Positions 1-11,626 of a stretch of DNA of 64,000 nucleotides are shown in pieces. Below the pieces are notes generated by a model that was given only the letters and a program-made list of their open reading frames with translations, did no database searches and had not been told where the DNA came from. Source of the DNA: Phyllostachys edulis (taxonomy: Eukaryota > Streptophyta > Magnoliopsida > Poales > Poaceae); NCBI GenBank assembly GCA_036346405.1, contig CM070553.1:77874976-77938975 (forward strand), given 5' to 3'. Every line of letters begins with the position of its first letter. Position 1 is the first letter of the stretch. A program made the position numbers and the translations under genes.

Positions 1-164
1 AACTTTCATCTTTGATTGGATCTTCCTTGGTATAAACCTCTTTCTTTGTTTGGACCTCCCGTGGACCTCTTAGCGTTCTCTTGTAACCTATGAGGTCATT
101 TGGGTGTCCTGAGTTCCTTTGGGACCTCCCTTGCCTCTTTGGATCTCCCCTGTTCATACTGCAC

Positions 165-395
165 CTCCCCCTTGTTGAGATCTCGCCGTTAGGACCTCCT
201 CTCTGAGATCTTAGCCGCACAGACCTCCCCTTGTTGAGATCTCGCCGTTAGGACCTCCTCTCTGAGATCTTAGCCGCTGACCTCCCCTTGTTGAGATCTG
301 CCGTTAGGACCTCCTCTCGAGATCTTAGCCGCTCGCACCTCCCTTGTTGAGATCTCGCCGTTAGGACCTCCTCTCTGAGATCTTAGCCGCCCAGT
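165..395 (+). repeat. Tandem repeat, about 56-bp unit, four copies
   Basis: Four successive copies alternate GACCTCC, TTGTTGAGATCT, GCCGTTAG, GACCTCC and GAGATCTTAGCCGC. The copies differ only by small indels at CG and CTG positions. The repeat lies in the U3 part of LTR D and is not coding. Confidence 0.8.
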
Positions 396-1189
396 CCTCC
401 TTCGTTGGATCCAAAGGTCCAGACCTCCTCGTGCCCAAGACCTCCTTAGCGCTTGGACCTCTTTGGCTCTTGTGGTCAGACGCTTAAGGCTTTACCTTTC
501 TCACCTAAGGGCCGTCCGATCTAAATCAGACGGCCTAGCCTTGCTGATGGTTCTGCTCGCCGTCCGAATGGCCCCTCGTTTAGCGCCATCCGATCTGGAT
601 CTCGACGGCTCAATCATGGCAGTGACGCTTGATGGTCCAAACGTTCCTTTCTTCTCGACCGCCTGATTCGATCGAACGGCTCTGCTTTCTTCTGCTTTTC
701 CTTGATCCCGTGACCTCCCCGCCGCTTTTTTGCAAGGACCACCTCCTCGATCCTTGCCGGTCTTTTGTAAAGACCACCTCCTAATCTTGAATATCCTTGA
801 CCGTCAGACCTCCCCTGCACTTTGATCTAGACCACCGAGGTCCTCCTGCTTTGAGATCTTGGCCGCTCAGGCTCTTCTTTTGAGATCTTGAGCGCCAGAC
901 CTCCCTTTGCCTTTTGATCTTGACCATTCAGTCCTCTCCTTTTGATATCTTGGCCGTCGGATTTTCCCTTTTGGGAGATTTTGACCGTCAGACCTCCACG
1001 CTCTCGGGGCCTCCTCGAGCGCCTTACCCCTTGCGCTTGGGACCTCTTTTGAGGTCCTGGTTGTCTCGTGATTTAAACCTCCTTGGGGTCTAGATCTGCT
1101 TGAGGGTTGGATCTCCCTTGAAGTCCAAATATCTTTTGTCTTTTGGACCTCAGATCCTTAGGACCTCTTTGTGTTTTGACCTTGTGGTC

Positions 1190-1960
1190 TAGACCTCCCT
1201 GTTGTGTTTGGACCTCCTTTAGGTTCGAGACCTCCTTGTTGTGTTTGGACCTCTTTTGGTCTCAGACCTCCTGTTGTGTTTGGACCTCCTTTAGGATCGA
1301 GACCTCCTTGTTGTGTTTGGACCTCCTTTAGGTTCGAGACCTCCTGCTGTGTTTGGACCTCCTCTGGTTCGAGACCTCCTGTGTGTTTGGACCTCCTTTA
1401 GGTTCGGACCTCCTTGTTGTGTTTGGACCTCCTGTTGTGTTTGGACCTCCTTTAGGTTCAGACCTCCTTGTTATGTTTGGACCTCCTTGAGGTTCAGACC
1501 TCCCTGTTGTGTTTGGACCTCCTTTAGGTTCAGACCTCCTTGTTGTGTTTGGACCTCCTTTAGGTTCAGACCTCCCTGTTGTGTTTGGACCTCCTTAGGT
1601 CTTCGAGACCTCCTGCTGTGTTTGGACCTCCTTTAGGTTCTGACCTCCTTGTTGTGTTTGGACCTCCTTTGGGTTCAGACCTCCTTGTTGTGTTTGGACC
1701 TCCTCTGGGTTCAGACCTCCTTGTTGTGTTTGGACCTCCTTTGGGTTCGAGACCTCCCTATTGTGTTTGGACCTCCTCTAGGTTCGAGACCTCCTGTTGT
1801 GTTTGGACCTCCTTTGGGTTCTGACCTCCTTGTTGTGTTTGGACCTCCTCTAGGTTCGAGACCTCCTGCTGTGTTTGGACCTCCTTTGGGTTCGAGACCT
1901 CCTGTTGTGTTTGGACCTCCTTAGGTTCTGACCTCCTTTAGGTTTAGACCTCCCTTTGTG
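1190..1960 (+). repeat. Minisatellite, about 36-bp unit, roughly 20 copies, two GACCTCC per unit
   Basis: Head-to-tail units read GTGTTTGGACCTCC, TTTAGGTTC and then GACCTCCTTGTT. Because the period is close to a multiple of three, several frames stay open and give FGPPLGSRPP-like repeat peptides. These are by-products of the repeat and not genes. The array lies just upstream of the LTR D promoter region. Confidence 0.9.
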
Positions 1961-2283
1961 TTTAGACCTTTGCGTCTAGACCTCCCTTGGTCCTAGGACC
2001 TCCTCGCAGACCTCCTTCTTGGACCTCCTCCTTGACCTCCTATTTGGACCGTGGACTATGTCCTTGACCGTCTCATGACCTTTTGATCGCCCTTTGGCGG
2101 TTTAGTGCATTTAATGTGGGTCGAGTCACATTAAATGTCGCCACCTACCTTTTGTACTCTTTTTCTACTTTGTGTCACATCCCTTGCTTTTTTATTTCTT
2201 TTCGCACCTTGTGGCAAGGTGCCCTTGTCCTAAAACCTTGAACATGGTCGCTTCTTTGGGTTGGTGCTCTGTTCCCCTTCTCT

Positions 2284-2290
2284 TTAAATA
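2284..2290 (+). promoter_or_regulatory. TATA-like box of LTR D
   Basis: The motif TTAAATA is followed by a GC-richer stretch. It lies about 230 bp after the GACCTCC-dense zone ends, where the U3/R boundary of the LTR is expected. The assignment rests on position and composition only. Confidence 0.4.
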
Positions 2291-3369
2291 GAGCACCAGA
2301 GGGCACCGCTGCCTCCCTGCTCCTCATTTCAACTCCTCGGTTCCTTCCTAACCTGGTGGATCTCCTCCTCCTCCCTGTGGATCTCCTCTTCTCTCTTGGT
2401 TTTGAGTAAGTTCTTTTGGTTTTCTTGGAAATTATTTGCTTATTTGGTTTCTTTTGCGAACGTGTAGATCTCGGGTGATCGTTGAGAACTCGTGAATCAA
2501 GCTCCTTTAGCCGAAGCTTTTCTTTCTCCAACAGAGGCAAGTTGTGGCCCTTGATCATCTTGATCCCACTTTGCAAAGCTATTTTGATTCATTAAACTTG
2601 CATGGCTATCTTTATAAAGCATGTTTTGGGCAGTAGCTATCTTCCTACTTGACATTATGCCTCCTTGATATACTTGAACTGAACATGTTGACATGAACTC
2701 TTTGGACACCTTAGGATGGATATTTTGGTTGGTATTCCTTGTTATTGCCAACTTTGGGACCGTATGTTGTATGCTTAGCCTTGCTTTAGAAACCGTGGGT
2801 CTGTGAATCATGCCTCATCAATTAATAATCTTGACTAATTGAAATATGGAACCCGTGGTTGGTGCCATTGTGAAGCAACTATGGCGGGATGCCTAAGTTG
2901 TGTTGATTGTGGTGCGAGATCACATTAATAATTGTTGTGCGGAGGGTGGTCTTTTAGCGGGGTTAATTACAAATTGTTTTGCTCGGGCAAGAAGGTCGGG
3001 AGTGAGTAGGGGATGCTTCATTTTGGGGTTGTGGATGTCTTGCCTGAGCACAAATAAGGACTTTACTTTGTGTCTGTTGATCTGGGCCAATCAGTGCAAC
3101 CACAAGATCATTTTATGGGAATGGTCTGGGCTGAATAATTAGCAATGGATTAGCTTGGGGCTGCTGGGTTGAGCGTGTGATTCGTTGGCGCAAGAGGGGG
3201 CACCCCATAACCTTGCGGACTTCTAGACCAAAGGGGGGGATTAGCGAAACCTTAGCGGGCAGCTCTGAGTCAATTCAAAGCTTTGTAAAAGCCTTGTCGC
3301 TCTCCAGATCGCTCACCTTCGAAGTGAGCAAGGGTGACTGAACCCGCCTCACCGGAGAGATCGTGGATT

Positions 3370-3444
3370 GTGGGTAAAGTTGTACACCTCTGCAGAGTGT
3401 AAGATCTATTCAATAGCCAAGTCCTTGGTTATGGACATGCTCAA
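3370..3444 (+). other. Shared LTR core (three inverted repeats), copy in LTR D
   Basis: The segment reads GTGGGTAAAG, CTCTGCAGAG, CTATTCAATAG, then GTCC and GGAC flanking eight bases. The same series occurs in every LTR of families A, B and C in this window. Here the second element is one base short of a perfect palindrome. Confidence 0.75.
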
Positions 3445-4239
3445 TGAAATGGTGCAAGGGGTAGCTTTGTGAACTTGTGCTCCTTGACACTTGGGTGAGA
3501 GGTCATGGCTTTGCCTTGAAGAGACCTTGGCCGGCTCCAGAGGGGTCATGGCTGGCTCACTAGTTGGTCCAGGGCTGGTTGGGGAACTCTGAGTGGGTGC
3601 TCCAGGGGGTCGTGGGAGAGGTCCCGGTCATGGGTATGACCAGACCTCCCACTGGTTGGCTTGGGTAGTTCTCGAGTGGGTGCTCCAGGTGTCTTTGGGT
3701 GTGAGCGGTGCTCACACCCTTTGAAATCAAATGTATTTATGTACTAATGTTTTAACTTGAGCTTTTCAATCTACTTATTACTTATTGTCAAACACTGCTT
3801 TATGCAACTAACCTTACAGCTCTCTTTTGGCAAGCCTTGCATAATTATCTAATGCATACATTCCTCACGGCTTGCTGAGTACATTCAATGTACTCATGGC
3901 TTTTGCCCTCTGCTCATATCGGCAATGCAGGAGGTTCCAGGGAGCTCAAAGCTCAGTGAAGAAGAGGTCTTTGGAGACCTTGAGACCTAGGGGACGTCCT
4001 CCACTCGATAGCCAGTGGGCTGATCGGTTGGACCTATCGTTGAAGCTTTGCTTTCCGCTGTTCTTGTTATTCTGTTGTAGCCCTTGAGGCATCTCCTGTA
4101 AGAAGCTTGGCCGGTTTGGTCCTTAATATATTTATATTTATTGTTTTGCCTCTTGCTCCTCTTAGCTTGTGTATGGATTTGATTACACTTGTGCTGGATC
4201 TGCATTGAGCTAGCCAACTGCTCTCGGGACTAGCTCGGT

Positions 4240-4510
4240 GCAGAAGGGTGACCTCCAGAGGTCCTCACGATTTAGCCTCGGGAGGTCCTGTCTTGACCTC
4301 TCTGTGATATACTAAGAGGTGCTACAAACTGGTGGTTGGCCAAGACCTCCAGGAGGTCCTGAAGACCTCCTGGGAGGTCCTGGTGGACCTCGCTGGTGGT
4401 TGGCCACGACCTCCAGGAGGTCTTGCAGACCTCATGGGAGGTCCTGGTAGACCTCCCTCGGGAAGTACCGCAAAAAAAAAGAAAAAAAAGGGGTCCTCCC
4501 GGACCTTTGC
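4240..4510 (+). repeat. Array of facing GACCTCC/GGAGGTC heptamers at the LTR D end
   Basis: GACCTCC and its reverse complement alternate with short spacers, giving perfect palindromes such as GACCTCCAGGAGGTC. The array can fold as successive hairpins at the 3' end of the LTR. A purine tract of A, G and then GGGG (about 4472-4493) sits beside it. The same layout occurs at the corresponding end of the family C LTRs. Confidence 0.75.
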
Positions 4511-4536
4511 TGTATATCACAGGGTGGTTCGTCACA

Positions 4537-4716
4537 TGATCCTTAGTTTTTCACACAAATAAATATCATTTAGGATAATTATGCATTGAATAGACTAAAG
4601 TCTATCTAAGAACATAATTTTTATGATCATAGGTACCTTTAATAAAATATTTTGAAAATAATTTCATAAAAGGCTTCAAATAACACCAATTGAAGCAAAA
4701 TACATGAGGCACGAGT
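4537..4716 (-). other. Copia 3' untranslated part; 3' LTR not seen
   Basis: AT-rich sequence downstream of the copia stop codon, read on the minus strand. No polypurine tract or LTR resembling 40905-42421 is recognisable before the LTR D boundary. The copia 3' LTR therefore lies beyond D outside the window, or is lost. Confidence 0.5.
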
Positions 4717-6330
4717 TCAACCAATATTTGAATAGTCTATGACATTTAATTCATTCCTCAATTTGCAAAAGTGGCCCTCATCTAAAGGTTTGGTGAAAAT
4801 ATCCGCTAATTGATCTTCGGTTTGGATGTGGCTAATTTCAATATCTCCCTTGCTCACATGATCTCTTAAGAAATGGTGGTGAATATTTATATGCTTGGTT
4901 CTTGAGTGTTGGACAGGATTATTGGCTATTTTCACGGCACTATCATTATCACACAAAAGAGACATTTTATCAAATTTAATTCCATAATCTATCAAAGTTT
5001 GCCTCATCCATAGAAATTGAGCACAACAACTTCCCGCGGAAACATATTCGGCTTTGGCGGTGGATAAAGCTACATAATTTTGTTTCTTGGATAGCCATGA
5101 TACTAAAGATCTTCCTAAGAATTGACAACTACCTGAGGTGCTTTTTCTATCCACTTTACAACCCGCATAATCGGAATCCGAATATCCAATTAAATCAAAT
5201 TTAACACCTTTAGGAAACCATAGGCCAATGCTAGAGGAATGCTTTAAATATCTTAGTATTCTTTTTACGGCCATCAAATGGCACTCTTTTGGAGTTGCTT
5301 GAAAGCGTGCACACATGCAAACACTAAACATAATATCGGGCCTAGATGCGGTAAGATAAAATAAACTATCAATCATAGACCTATAAAGCTTTAAATCTAC
5401 TGACTTACCTCTCTCATTTAGGTCAAGATGACCGTTGGTTGCCACGGGAGTCTTGATGTGTTTTGCATCCTCCATGACAAATCTCTTGATCAAGTTTTTT
5501 GCATACTTTGTTTGGCTCACGAAGGTTCCATCTTTGAGTTGCTTGATTTGAAGTCCAAGGAAATAGCTCAAGTCTCCAATCATGGACATTTCAAATTCTC
5601 TAGACATCATATCACCAAATTCTTTGCAAAAATCTTGGTTAGTAGACCCGAAGATAATATCATCAACATAAATTTGACAAACAAAGAAATCATCATCTAA
5701 AAATTTAGTAAATAAAGTAGAATCAATTTTCCCGATTTTGAATACTTTTGATACTAGAAAATCTCTAAGGCGTTCATACCATACTCTAGGAGCTTATTTA
5801 AGATCATAGAGTGCCTTGGAGAGTTTACAGATATGATTTGGATATTTAGGATCTTCAAAACCGGGAGGTTGTTCAACAAAGACAAGTTCGGATATTTTTC
5901 TATTTAGGAAAGCACTTTTAACATCCATTTGAAATAATTTAATATCAAAGCATGATGTAAAAGCAAGTAATATCCGAATTGACTCAAGTCTAGCTACGAG
6001 AGCAAAGGTTTCACCAAAATCCAAACCTTTGACTTGTGAATATTCTTGAGCGACTAACCTTGCTTTGTTCTTACAACCATACCGTTCTCATCTTGCTTAT
6101 TCCTAAAGACCCATTTTGTATCAATGACGTTGTGTTTCTTGGGCCTATCCACCAATGTCTAAACTTCATTCCGGGTGAAGTTATTGAGTTCTTCATGCAT
6201 TGCATTTACCCAATCTAGACCATCTAGTACTTCTTCTACATGTTTTGGCTCAATAGAAGAGACAAAAGAGTAATGTTCACAAAAAGAATCAATACGAGAT
6301 CGAGTTTGAACACCCTTACTTACATCACCC
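4717..6330 (-). pseudogene. Ty1/copia (SIRE/Maximus-type) reverse transcriptase and RNase H, broken
   Basis: Minus-strand pol remnant. It starts at the left edge of family B with the usual copia linker (KGVQTRSRID), then the RT N-terminal part ending MDVKSAFLN, the RT catalytic YVDDIIFGSTN, and RNase H with DSDYAG and SKKQNYVALSTAKAEY. It ends with the canonical DIFTKPLDEGHF tail and a stop at 4717. A nonsense codon (CAA to TAA) lies at 5794-5796 in the LYDLK segment, and a frameshift or stop interrupts the linker near 6155. This is the downstream half of the same element whose gag, protease and integrase lie at 37443-40848. The two were separated by the family B insertion. It is defective; in an intact copy it would copy element RNA into DNA in cytoplasmic particles. 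Confidence 0.9.
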
Positions 6331-6841
6331 AAAAGGTGCCATAAAGATGGCTATAACACAAAGCCAATCAGTGTGCCTTAACCCCTAGGCATCTGACCGG
6401 ACCGCCAAGCTAGTCGTCGAAGAAACTGCAACACGTAGCACAAAAGAGAGGCTCTTGGAGCTCTCCTTCTTCCTCTGCAACAAAAACCACAAAAATTGCC
6501 ACAACCACGGGCAGATGAGTACATAAAGTACTCCGCAAGACTTACGTGTGAGATAACGTAACTATAAATAGCTACATGCAAGCTTTATTTAAATGGATGA
6601 GGCTTTGGACTCATTTTAGCATAAAGCAACATTTATTTACAATAACATAAAAGATTGAAGGCAATTTGGCAAAGCATTTTTAAATGTTGAAGTAACAACG
6701 AGATAATAACATAATAACAACAACAAGAACAATCACGAAGTGACTAACCCAAGTCACCACAACAATAGCATGAACTCCCGTTCATACCAACCATGTCAAG
6801 TTTTAATTAAAGGTTGTAGTCTAGTCTTGAACGACCTTACC

Positions 6842-6910
6842 AAGCATGTCCATAACCTAGGGCGAGGCTATTCAATAGTTTTATCCTGCAGGTGTACCAC
6901 TTGTACCCAC
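6842..6910 (-). other. Shared LTR core, copy in family B 3' LTR
   Basis: Minus-strand core: GTGGGTAC, CCTGCAGG (degenerate), CTATTCAATAG-like, and GTCC/GGAC arms around eight bases. It matches the cores of the A, C and D LTRs. Confidence 0.7.
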
Positions 6911-8439
6911 ACGTCGCATCGCCTTTCCTTTACGCACACTTCCAAGGTGTCTTTGCACGCTAAGTCCTCTGAGACCTTTCCAAAGGAGGAATGCTAATTA
7001 CGAGCTGCACAACCCACGGGAGAAGGAGACATCACAACCTTCCCTAAGCTAATGCTCCCTCCCACACTATACATATACATTTGTTTTGAAAACACACCAA
7101 CCGAGCTCGCTCATAATTAACACCTCCTAGAGTACTTAGTCAAGAGGGGTTCCATATGCCTCAAGTGGTTAGTACGCTAAATCGCTGGCTTAGTGACCCA
7201 AGTACTCGGTCCTTAGGGACCGGGCATACCACCACATCCAAAAACCGCACCATCCATCCAATATGCCCAAGTCTAAATCAATCTTTTATTTTCAGTTTTG
7301 ATTTTACAAATTAAACAAAGCACAAGTGCTGGACATATAGGAGTAATAATCATTTTTGAGTGATCAAGACCATCGACTAAGTCGATGATCGCCCATTCTA
7401 CCAAAGCTAAGCATGTCTAAGCAATTTACATCGAAACTACTAAGTGATAAGAGCTCATCCAACGAGCTCCCACCACAGCAAATAACCTAGGCTCATGGTA
7501 GTAGAGGATAAACAATTCCTACAGATTATGCAACTATAGGCGCTAGCGACATTTAACACAAAGTAGCATGCATACATAGAAGTAAAACGATATATTAAGC
7601 TTTAAAGTAATGGGACAATGATGGAAATGGTCAAACTGCTTGCCTTGTTGCTGGTGGTCAAATGGTGGCAGAGGGTCACTCTCGGGATCACCACAAATGT
7701 CTAAACCCTAACGGAAAAGCGAGAAAGAACCGATAAGAACGACGAAAAACAACAAAGACAGCACAACAAATGAACTCCAAAAGCTAAGAAAATTTTACAG
7801 CAGCAAGACAATGATTTATCATGACTTTAGCAACAAGAACCAATTGATTTGGATTCTCAATGCAAAAGATATGATGAAATCAATTCTGCTCAGCCTATTA
7901 ATTAGAAAATATGTTACTGTTCATCGTAAAATTTTCTAGAATAGCAGTGAAGCTGAAATTTTTACTGTAAAACTAGCACCTCATGAGATGAATAACACAA
8001 TTGAGTTCACCTCATTTGGAGCTATAATGTACTTTCTATAATTTTTCAAAAACAAGAACTTGAACAAAATTATAATGCACAAGTCCTCATTTTTATAATA
8101 GCAACATGCTCAAAACTAATTTTCACAGTGAGTTCACTAAGAGAGGAAACCAACAAAGTTGGTCTCACCCAAAAATAATCTAAAGAGCATTAGTTATGTA
8201 TTTTACAAGTTAAGCATTGATTTAAGTGCACATTTTAAAGTTGGTTTTAAAACCTAATGGCAAACTGTGCTCTGAAGCTGAACTCAACTTACAATCATTT
8301 TTGGATTAAAGTCAAGCTCAATACAGAGCTAACACAATTTGAATGACCTCAAAAGGATTCAAAACGAAGGAGATATGAAATTCTAAAGTCTATACCTTAT
8401 TTCAGGTTTAACTAAGACCTCACCGGAATTTCTAAAACT

Positions 8440-10990
8440 CACAAGGGTATGGGAGGACGTGAGCCACAGATCTTAAATCCAACGGCTCGAGACCTCCCAG
8501 TGAACAACGCCTGCACGCTCAGGAGGTCCAGAGGTCCCGACCTCCTAGCAACGCACATGCGCGAGATGAGGGAGGTCGGGGCCGTGATGCGAAAATCAGC
8601 GGACCACAACACAGAAGGAGGTCCTAACGGACCAGATCTAAAGGGAGGTCCTCAACGGTTGAGATCTTCCAAAGGAAGGTCCAAACTATCAAGATCTCCC
8701 CAAGGAAGATCTACATCGTCAAGACCTCACAGGAGGTCTGGACTATCCAGATGTTCCAAGGGAGGTCCTCGATGGTTCGAGATCGTCCGAGGGAGGACCT
8801 TGACGGTCAAGATCTACCCGGGAGGTCATGAGCGGTTGAGATAACCAAGGGAGGTCCTAAGGGAGGTCCTCAACGTCCACTGCACCTCGAGGAGGTGCGG
8901 GCGGCCACGATGCGCAAGGAGGTCTTGGGCGCTCGAGATCTCCTTGGAGGAGGTCATGGAGGTCCTGCACTCAGCGCTTTAACTTGCGCAGCGCGCTGGA
9001 CATGAATAAATGCGCTGGACATCAAGGAGGTCCGTCGCTGGGAGGTCTTAAATGCACGCATTAAAGGGTGGATTTAAGGCGCTTAAGACATCAATGATTG
9101 CAATGATGGGAGCAATTGATTAGCGCATTAAAATGGTGAATTTATGTCCTAAAACGACAATGACACGCTCGGGGCGTCCGACAAAATCCCGGCGTGAAGA
9201 AGTGATCTGGCGCCGATGTAGAGCTCGCGGCGAGGTCCAATGATACCACCGAGTGCACAATAACGTTGCGCACCGGTGGACCTCCTCTCGGCGGCGGGCG
9301 GCTTTGAACGCCATGCGCCGAGAGGGCAAGATTGACCAGCACGGCCAAAACCGAAAAGCAAAAATGAAGCTCCTCGCGACATCCAATCAAGCGTGTGCCC
9401 AATTTAAAAGCTCCGCGACCTCATACATGCGGGTGCCCAGCGCTAAAGGACTAACAGGGGGAGTACCTGGAGGTCCTAAGGTGCTGGGGAGGTCGTGGAG
9501 GTGATGACTGGAGTTGGGGAAGAAAGGTGCTCCACGGCCAAGGCTCCAGCTCCAGATTCCACTTTGTCCACCTCTGTAAATGTCCAAACCAAAGCAGTGA
9601 GGTCTTGGTCCCAGAGGAAGGCACAAATGGAAGCAAGGAGAGGAAGAAGAAATCTCCAGCGACCCTTGCCCACCAAGGAGCTTCAAACTCCAACAATGGC
9701 GGCCAAGGATGGTTTCGGTGGTTTAGAGTTCACAAGCACAGGAGAGCGAGCAAGGAACAAAGGCTTGTAAAGGAAGATAAAGGCACGGTGGGGTGTTCTT
9801 ATACTTAGGGCAAGAGGTTTTAGGCCACCGGCTAAGCTCATGGTGAGCTTGGCCCATGGCATGGTCGAGCAGTTGGACAGACGTAAAGTGGACATGGTGG
9901 CAGTGTCCGAGTGACCCATGAGGCGGAAGGCCGACACACGCATTAAATGCGGGTCAAGAAAGAGTCAAAAAGGTGCCTGAGGACAAAGGGACATTAACTC
10001 CCTTGAGAGGAAGGAGAAGAACAGGGAGGTCCTTATGACCGTTGGATAAGACACAGGAGGTCCTAACCATCGGATCTCATTTTCGAACCGTTATGTTTTA
10101 AGTGGTGGGAGGAGGTCCCACCACACGATCAAGGATGGGGAGGTCGTGGCCCTCCGATTTCATCGTCAAAACGCACGTGAGGAAAAGGGACAGAGGTCCA
10201 AAGCGTTGGATCTCCATCCAGCGGTCGCGGACCTCGGTGAGGACTTAACCGCACGCGATCAAAAGACATGAGGGGAGGTCATGGCCTTTGGATTTAAATC
10301 CAAGGGCACACAATGACCGGGGAGGTCTGATATGATGCGCAACAGGCAAGGGAGGTCAGGACCGCTAGATTTAGATCTAAGGGTTCCGATCAAAGGAGGT
10401 GGAGGTCCTGAGCTTGCGCAACGCACAAGGGAGGTCATGGCCTTTAGATTTAGATCTAAGGGCTACGATCTCACGTGCGCTGGGGAGGTCTGGTGCGCAT
10501 GAGACAAAAAGGAGGTCGTGACCGTAGATTTTAAATCTAACGGTGCACAACAAAAGATGGGGGAGGTTGTGAGTGCTTGATAACGCAGGGAGGTCGTGAG
10601 CTGTTGGATTTGATCCAATGGCCACGACCTAGGTTAGGTGGAAGGTTTGTTTAGTTTAACGATGAGGGAGGAGGTCGAGGCCATGGATCTTGGATCCAAG
10701 GGCTATGACCTCACGTGGAAATGGGATGACTGACCGAGTATGTTGAGGAGAAGGTCGTGGGCGTTGGATTTGATCCAGCGGCTCACGACCTCAACAAGGT
10801 GGGATGACCTCATTGCGATGGTTTACACCCGAGGAGGTCTTTGAGGTTTAACACAGGGAGGTCATGACCATGGATCACCGATCCAACGGCAATGACCTCA
10901 TGAGGTGGGAGGTCCTCGCGGTGTTGATCATGAGGAGGTCGTGGTGTTGGATGTAAATCCAGCACACGCGACCGATCACGTGGAGATGAG
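8440..10990 (-). repeat. GACCTCC array in family B 3' LTR U3
   Basis: Dozens of GGAGGTC copies on the plus strand, that is GACCTCC in element orientation. Many are paired with near-palindromes built of CCGTTGGAT and ATCCAACGG around a short centre (for example around 10600 and 10880). The stretch is non-coding. Confidence 0.85.
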
Positions 10991-11539
10991 GTCTGGCGAG
11001 GTGCAGAACATGGTTGGGCTGGACCAACTTTGAATATGGCTAGCCCAAGGAACAGTGTAGGCTTTTAAATTTAGTTTTAACAATTGAAACTTAGCAGAAT
11101 TATTTGAGATAGCAAATGAACTCCAAATTTGATGAAATTTTAACTGGAGCTTGCTTGACAATGAGACCAACCTTGCATAAAATTTCCAGAGGTTATTATG
11201 CAATGCATTTTCTCAGGAAATTCATGAAGGTTGTTTAAAGGATTGTTTTACCTCCAAAATTTATCAAACTAGTTTTACAACTTGTGATATTTTTCAGAGG
11301 GTCCCATATCAATTTTTGGGACCAAGGAAAATATATTCCAAATGTTTGACACAAGATTTAAGATAATTGGAAAATGAGTTTGATTTTTGGTCAACAAGAG
11401 CTTTGTGTTTTTGGATTACACAACTCTTGGACAAGAATTACATAAGATTTTAGGGTTTTTCAAGATGTGAGAAAAAGTTTTAATTTCTACACATATAATT
11501 ATACTTGATTAACCCTAATTATACATTTGGGATGTTACA

Positions 11540-11577
11540 AAATCTCTCCCCCTTACAGAAATCTCGTCCCGAGATTT
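11540..11577 (-). promoter_or_regulatory. Family B polypurine tract and adjoining hairpin
   Basis: On the minus strand the internal region ends with AAATCTCG-GGA-CGAGATTT (11559-11577), then GTAAGGGGGAGAGATTT, immediately before the LTR start TGTAACATCCC. The purine run is the plus-strand primer. The hairpin recurs in families A and C at the same place. Confidence 0.85.
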
Positions 11578-11626
11578 GGCTCACTCGGTAAAGAAAGATG
11601 GATAGTCCGCACGCAGACGATCTTCT
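11578..11626 (-). pseudogene. Last codons of family B pol, left of the family A array
   Basis: Read on the minus strand this encodes the C-terminal tail DRLRADYPSFFTE followed by a stop. That completes the chromodomain reading frame interrupted at 26380. The duplicated CTTCT (11622-11626) marks the insertion point of the family A array. Confidence 0.75.
11622..11626. repeat. Target-site duplication CTTCT of the family A array
   Basis: CTTCT directly precedes the first LTR and recurs at 26380-26384 directly after the third LTR. One duplication therefore encloses all three LTRs. Confidence 0.9.

Larger units (their letters stand above)
1..4536 (+). mobile_element. Family D LTR, left-truncated by the window
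   Basis: This is one long terminal repeat read on the plus strand; its beginning lies outside the window. It ends in gtcaca at 4536, like the ends of the other chromovirus LTRs here. No primer binding site follows it, so it is a 3' LTR or a solo LTR. From the left it holds a GACCTCC-rich U3 (1-2060), a TATA-like box near 2284, a long transcribed part with little sequence bias (2300-4200), the shared LTR core (3370-3444) and a terminal palindrome array (4240-4510). Downstream of it lies copia sequence, so D probably inserted into the copia element. The target duplication cannot be tested because the other end is missing. No gene is visible in it. Confidence 0.7.
6330..11539 (-). mobile_element. 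Family B 3' LTR (Ty3/gypsy Tekay/Del-type), lacking its last ~256 bp
   Basis: This aligns end to end with 31757-36983, starting from a shared AAAAGGTGCC at 6331. In element (minus) orientation it begins TGTAACATCCC at 11539. It carries the GACCTCC-rich U3 (plus coordinates 8440-10990), a TATA-like box near 9800 and the shared core at 6842-6910. The final ~256 bp present in the partner LTR (31501-31756) are missing, and copia coding sequence starts directly at 6330. This is a deletion junction, so no target duplication survives. No gene is present; open frames inside are incidental. Confidence 0.88.

Noticed and set aside
165..395. Possible CRISPR-like repeat-spacer array
   Set aside because: Units are tandem without unique spacers, and the window is a plant genome.
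1143..1924. Overlapping open frames with FGPPLGSRPP-type repeats
   Set aside because: They arise from a ~36-bp DNA minisatellite, are open in several frames and have no start or codon context.
2175..2811. Minus-strand basic frames within LTR D
   Set aside because: They have no recognised domain, lie in the transcribed LTR part on the opposite strand and overlap each other.
9253..9808. Several open frames on both strands in the family B LTR, repeated near 34555-35203
   Set aside because: They are in a GC-richer LTR segment, differ in frame between the two LTRs and match no gag or pol domain.
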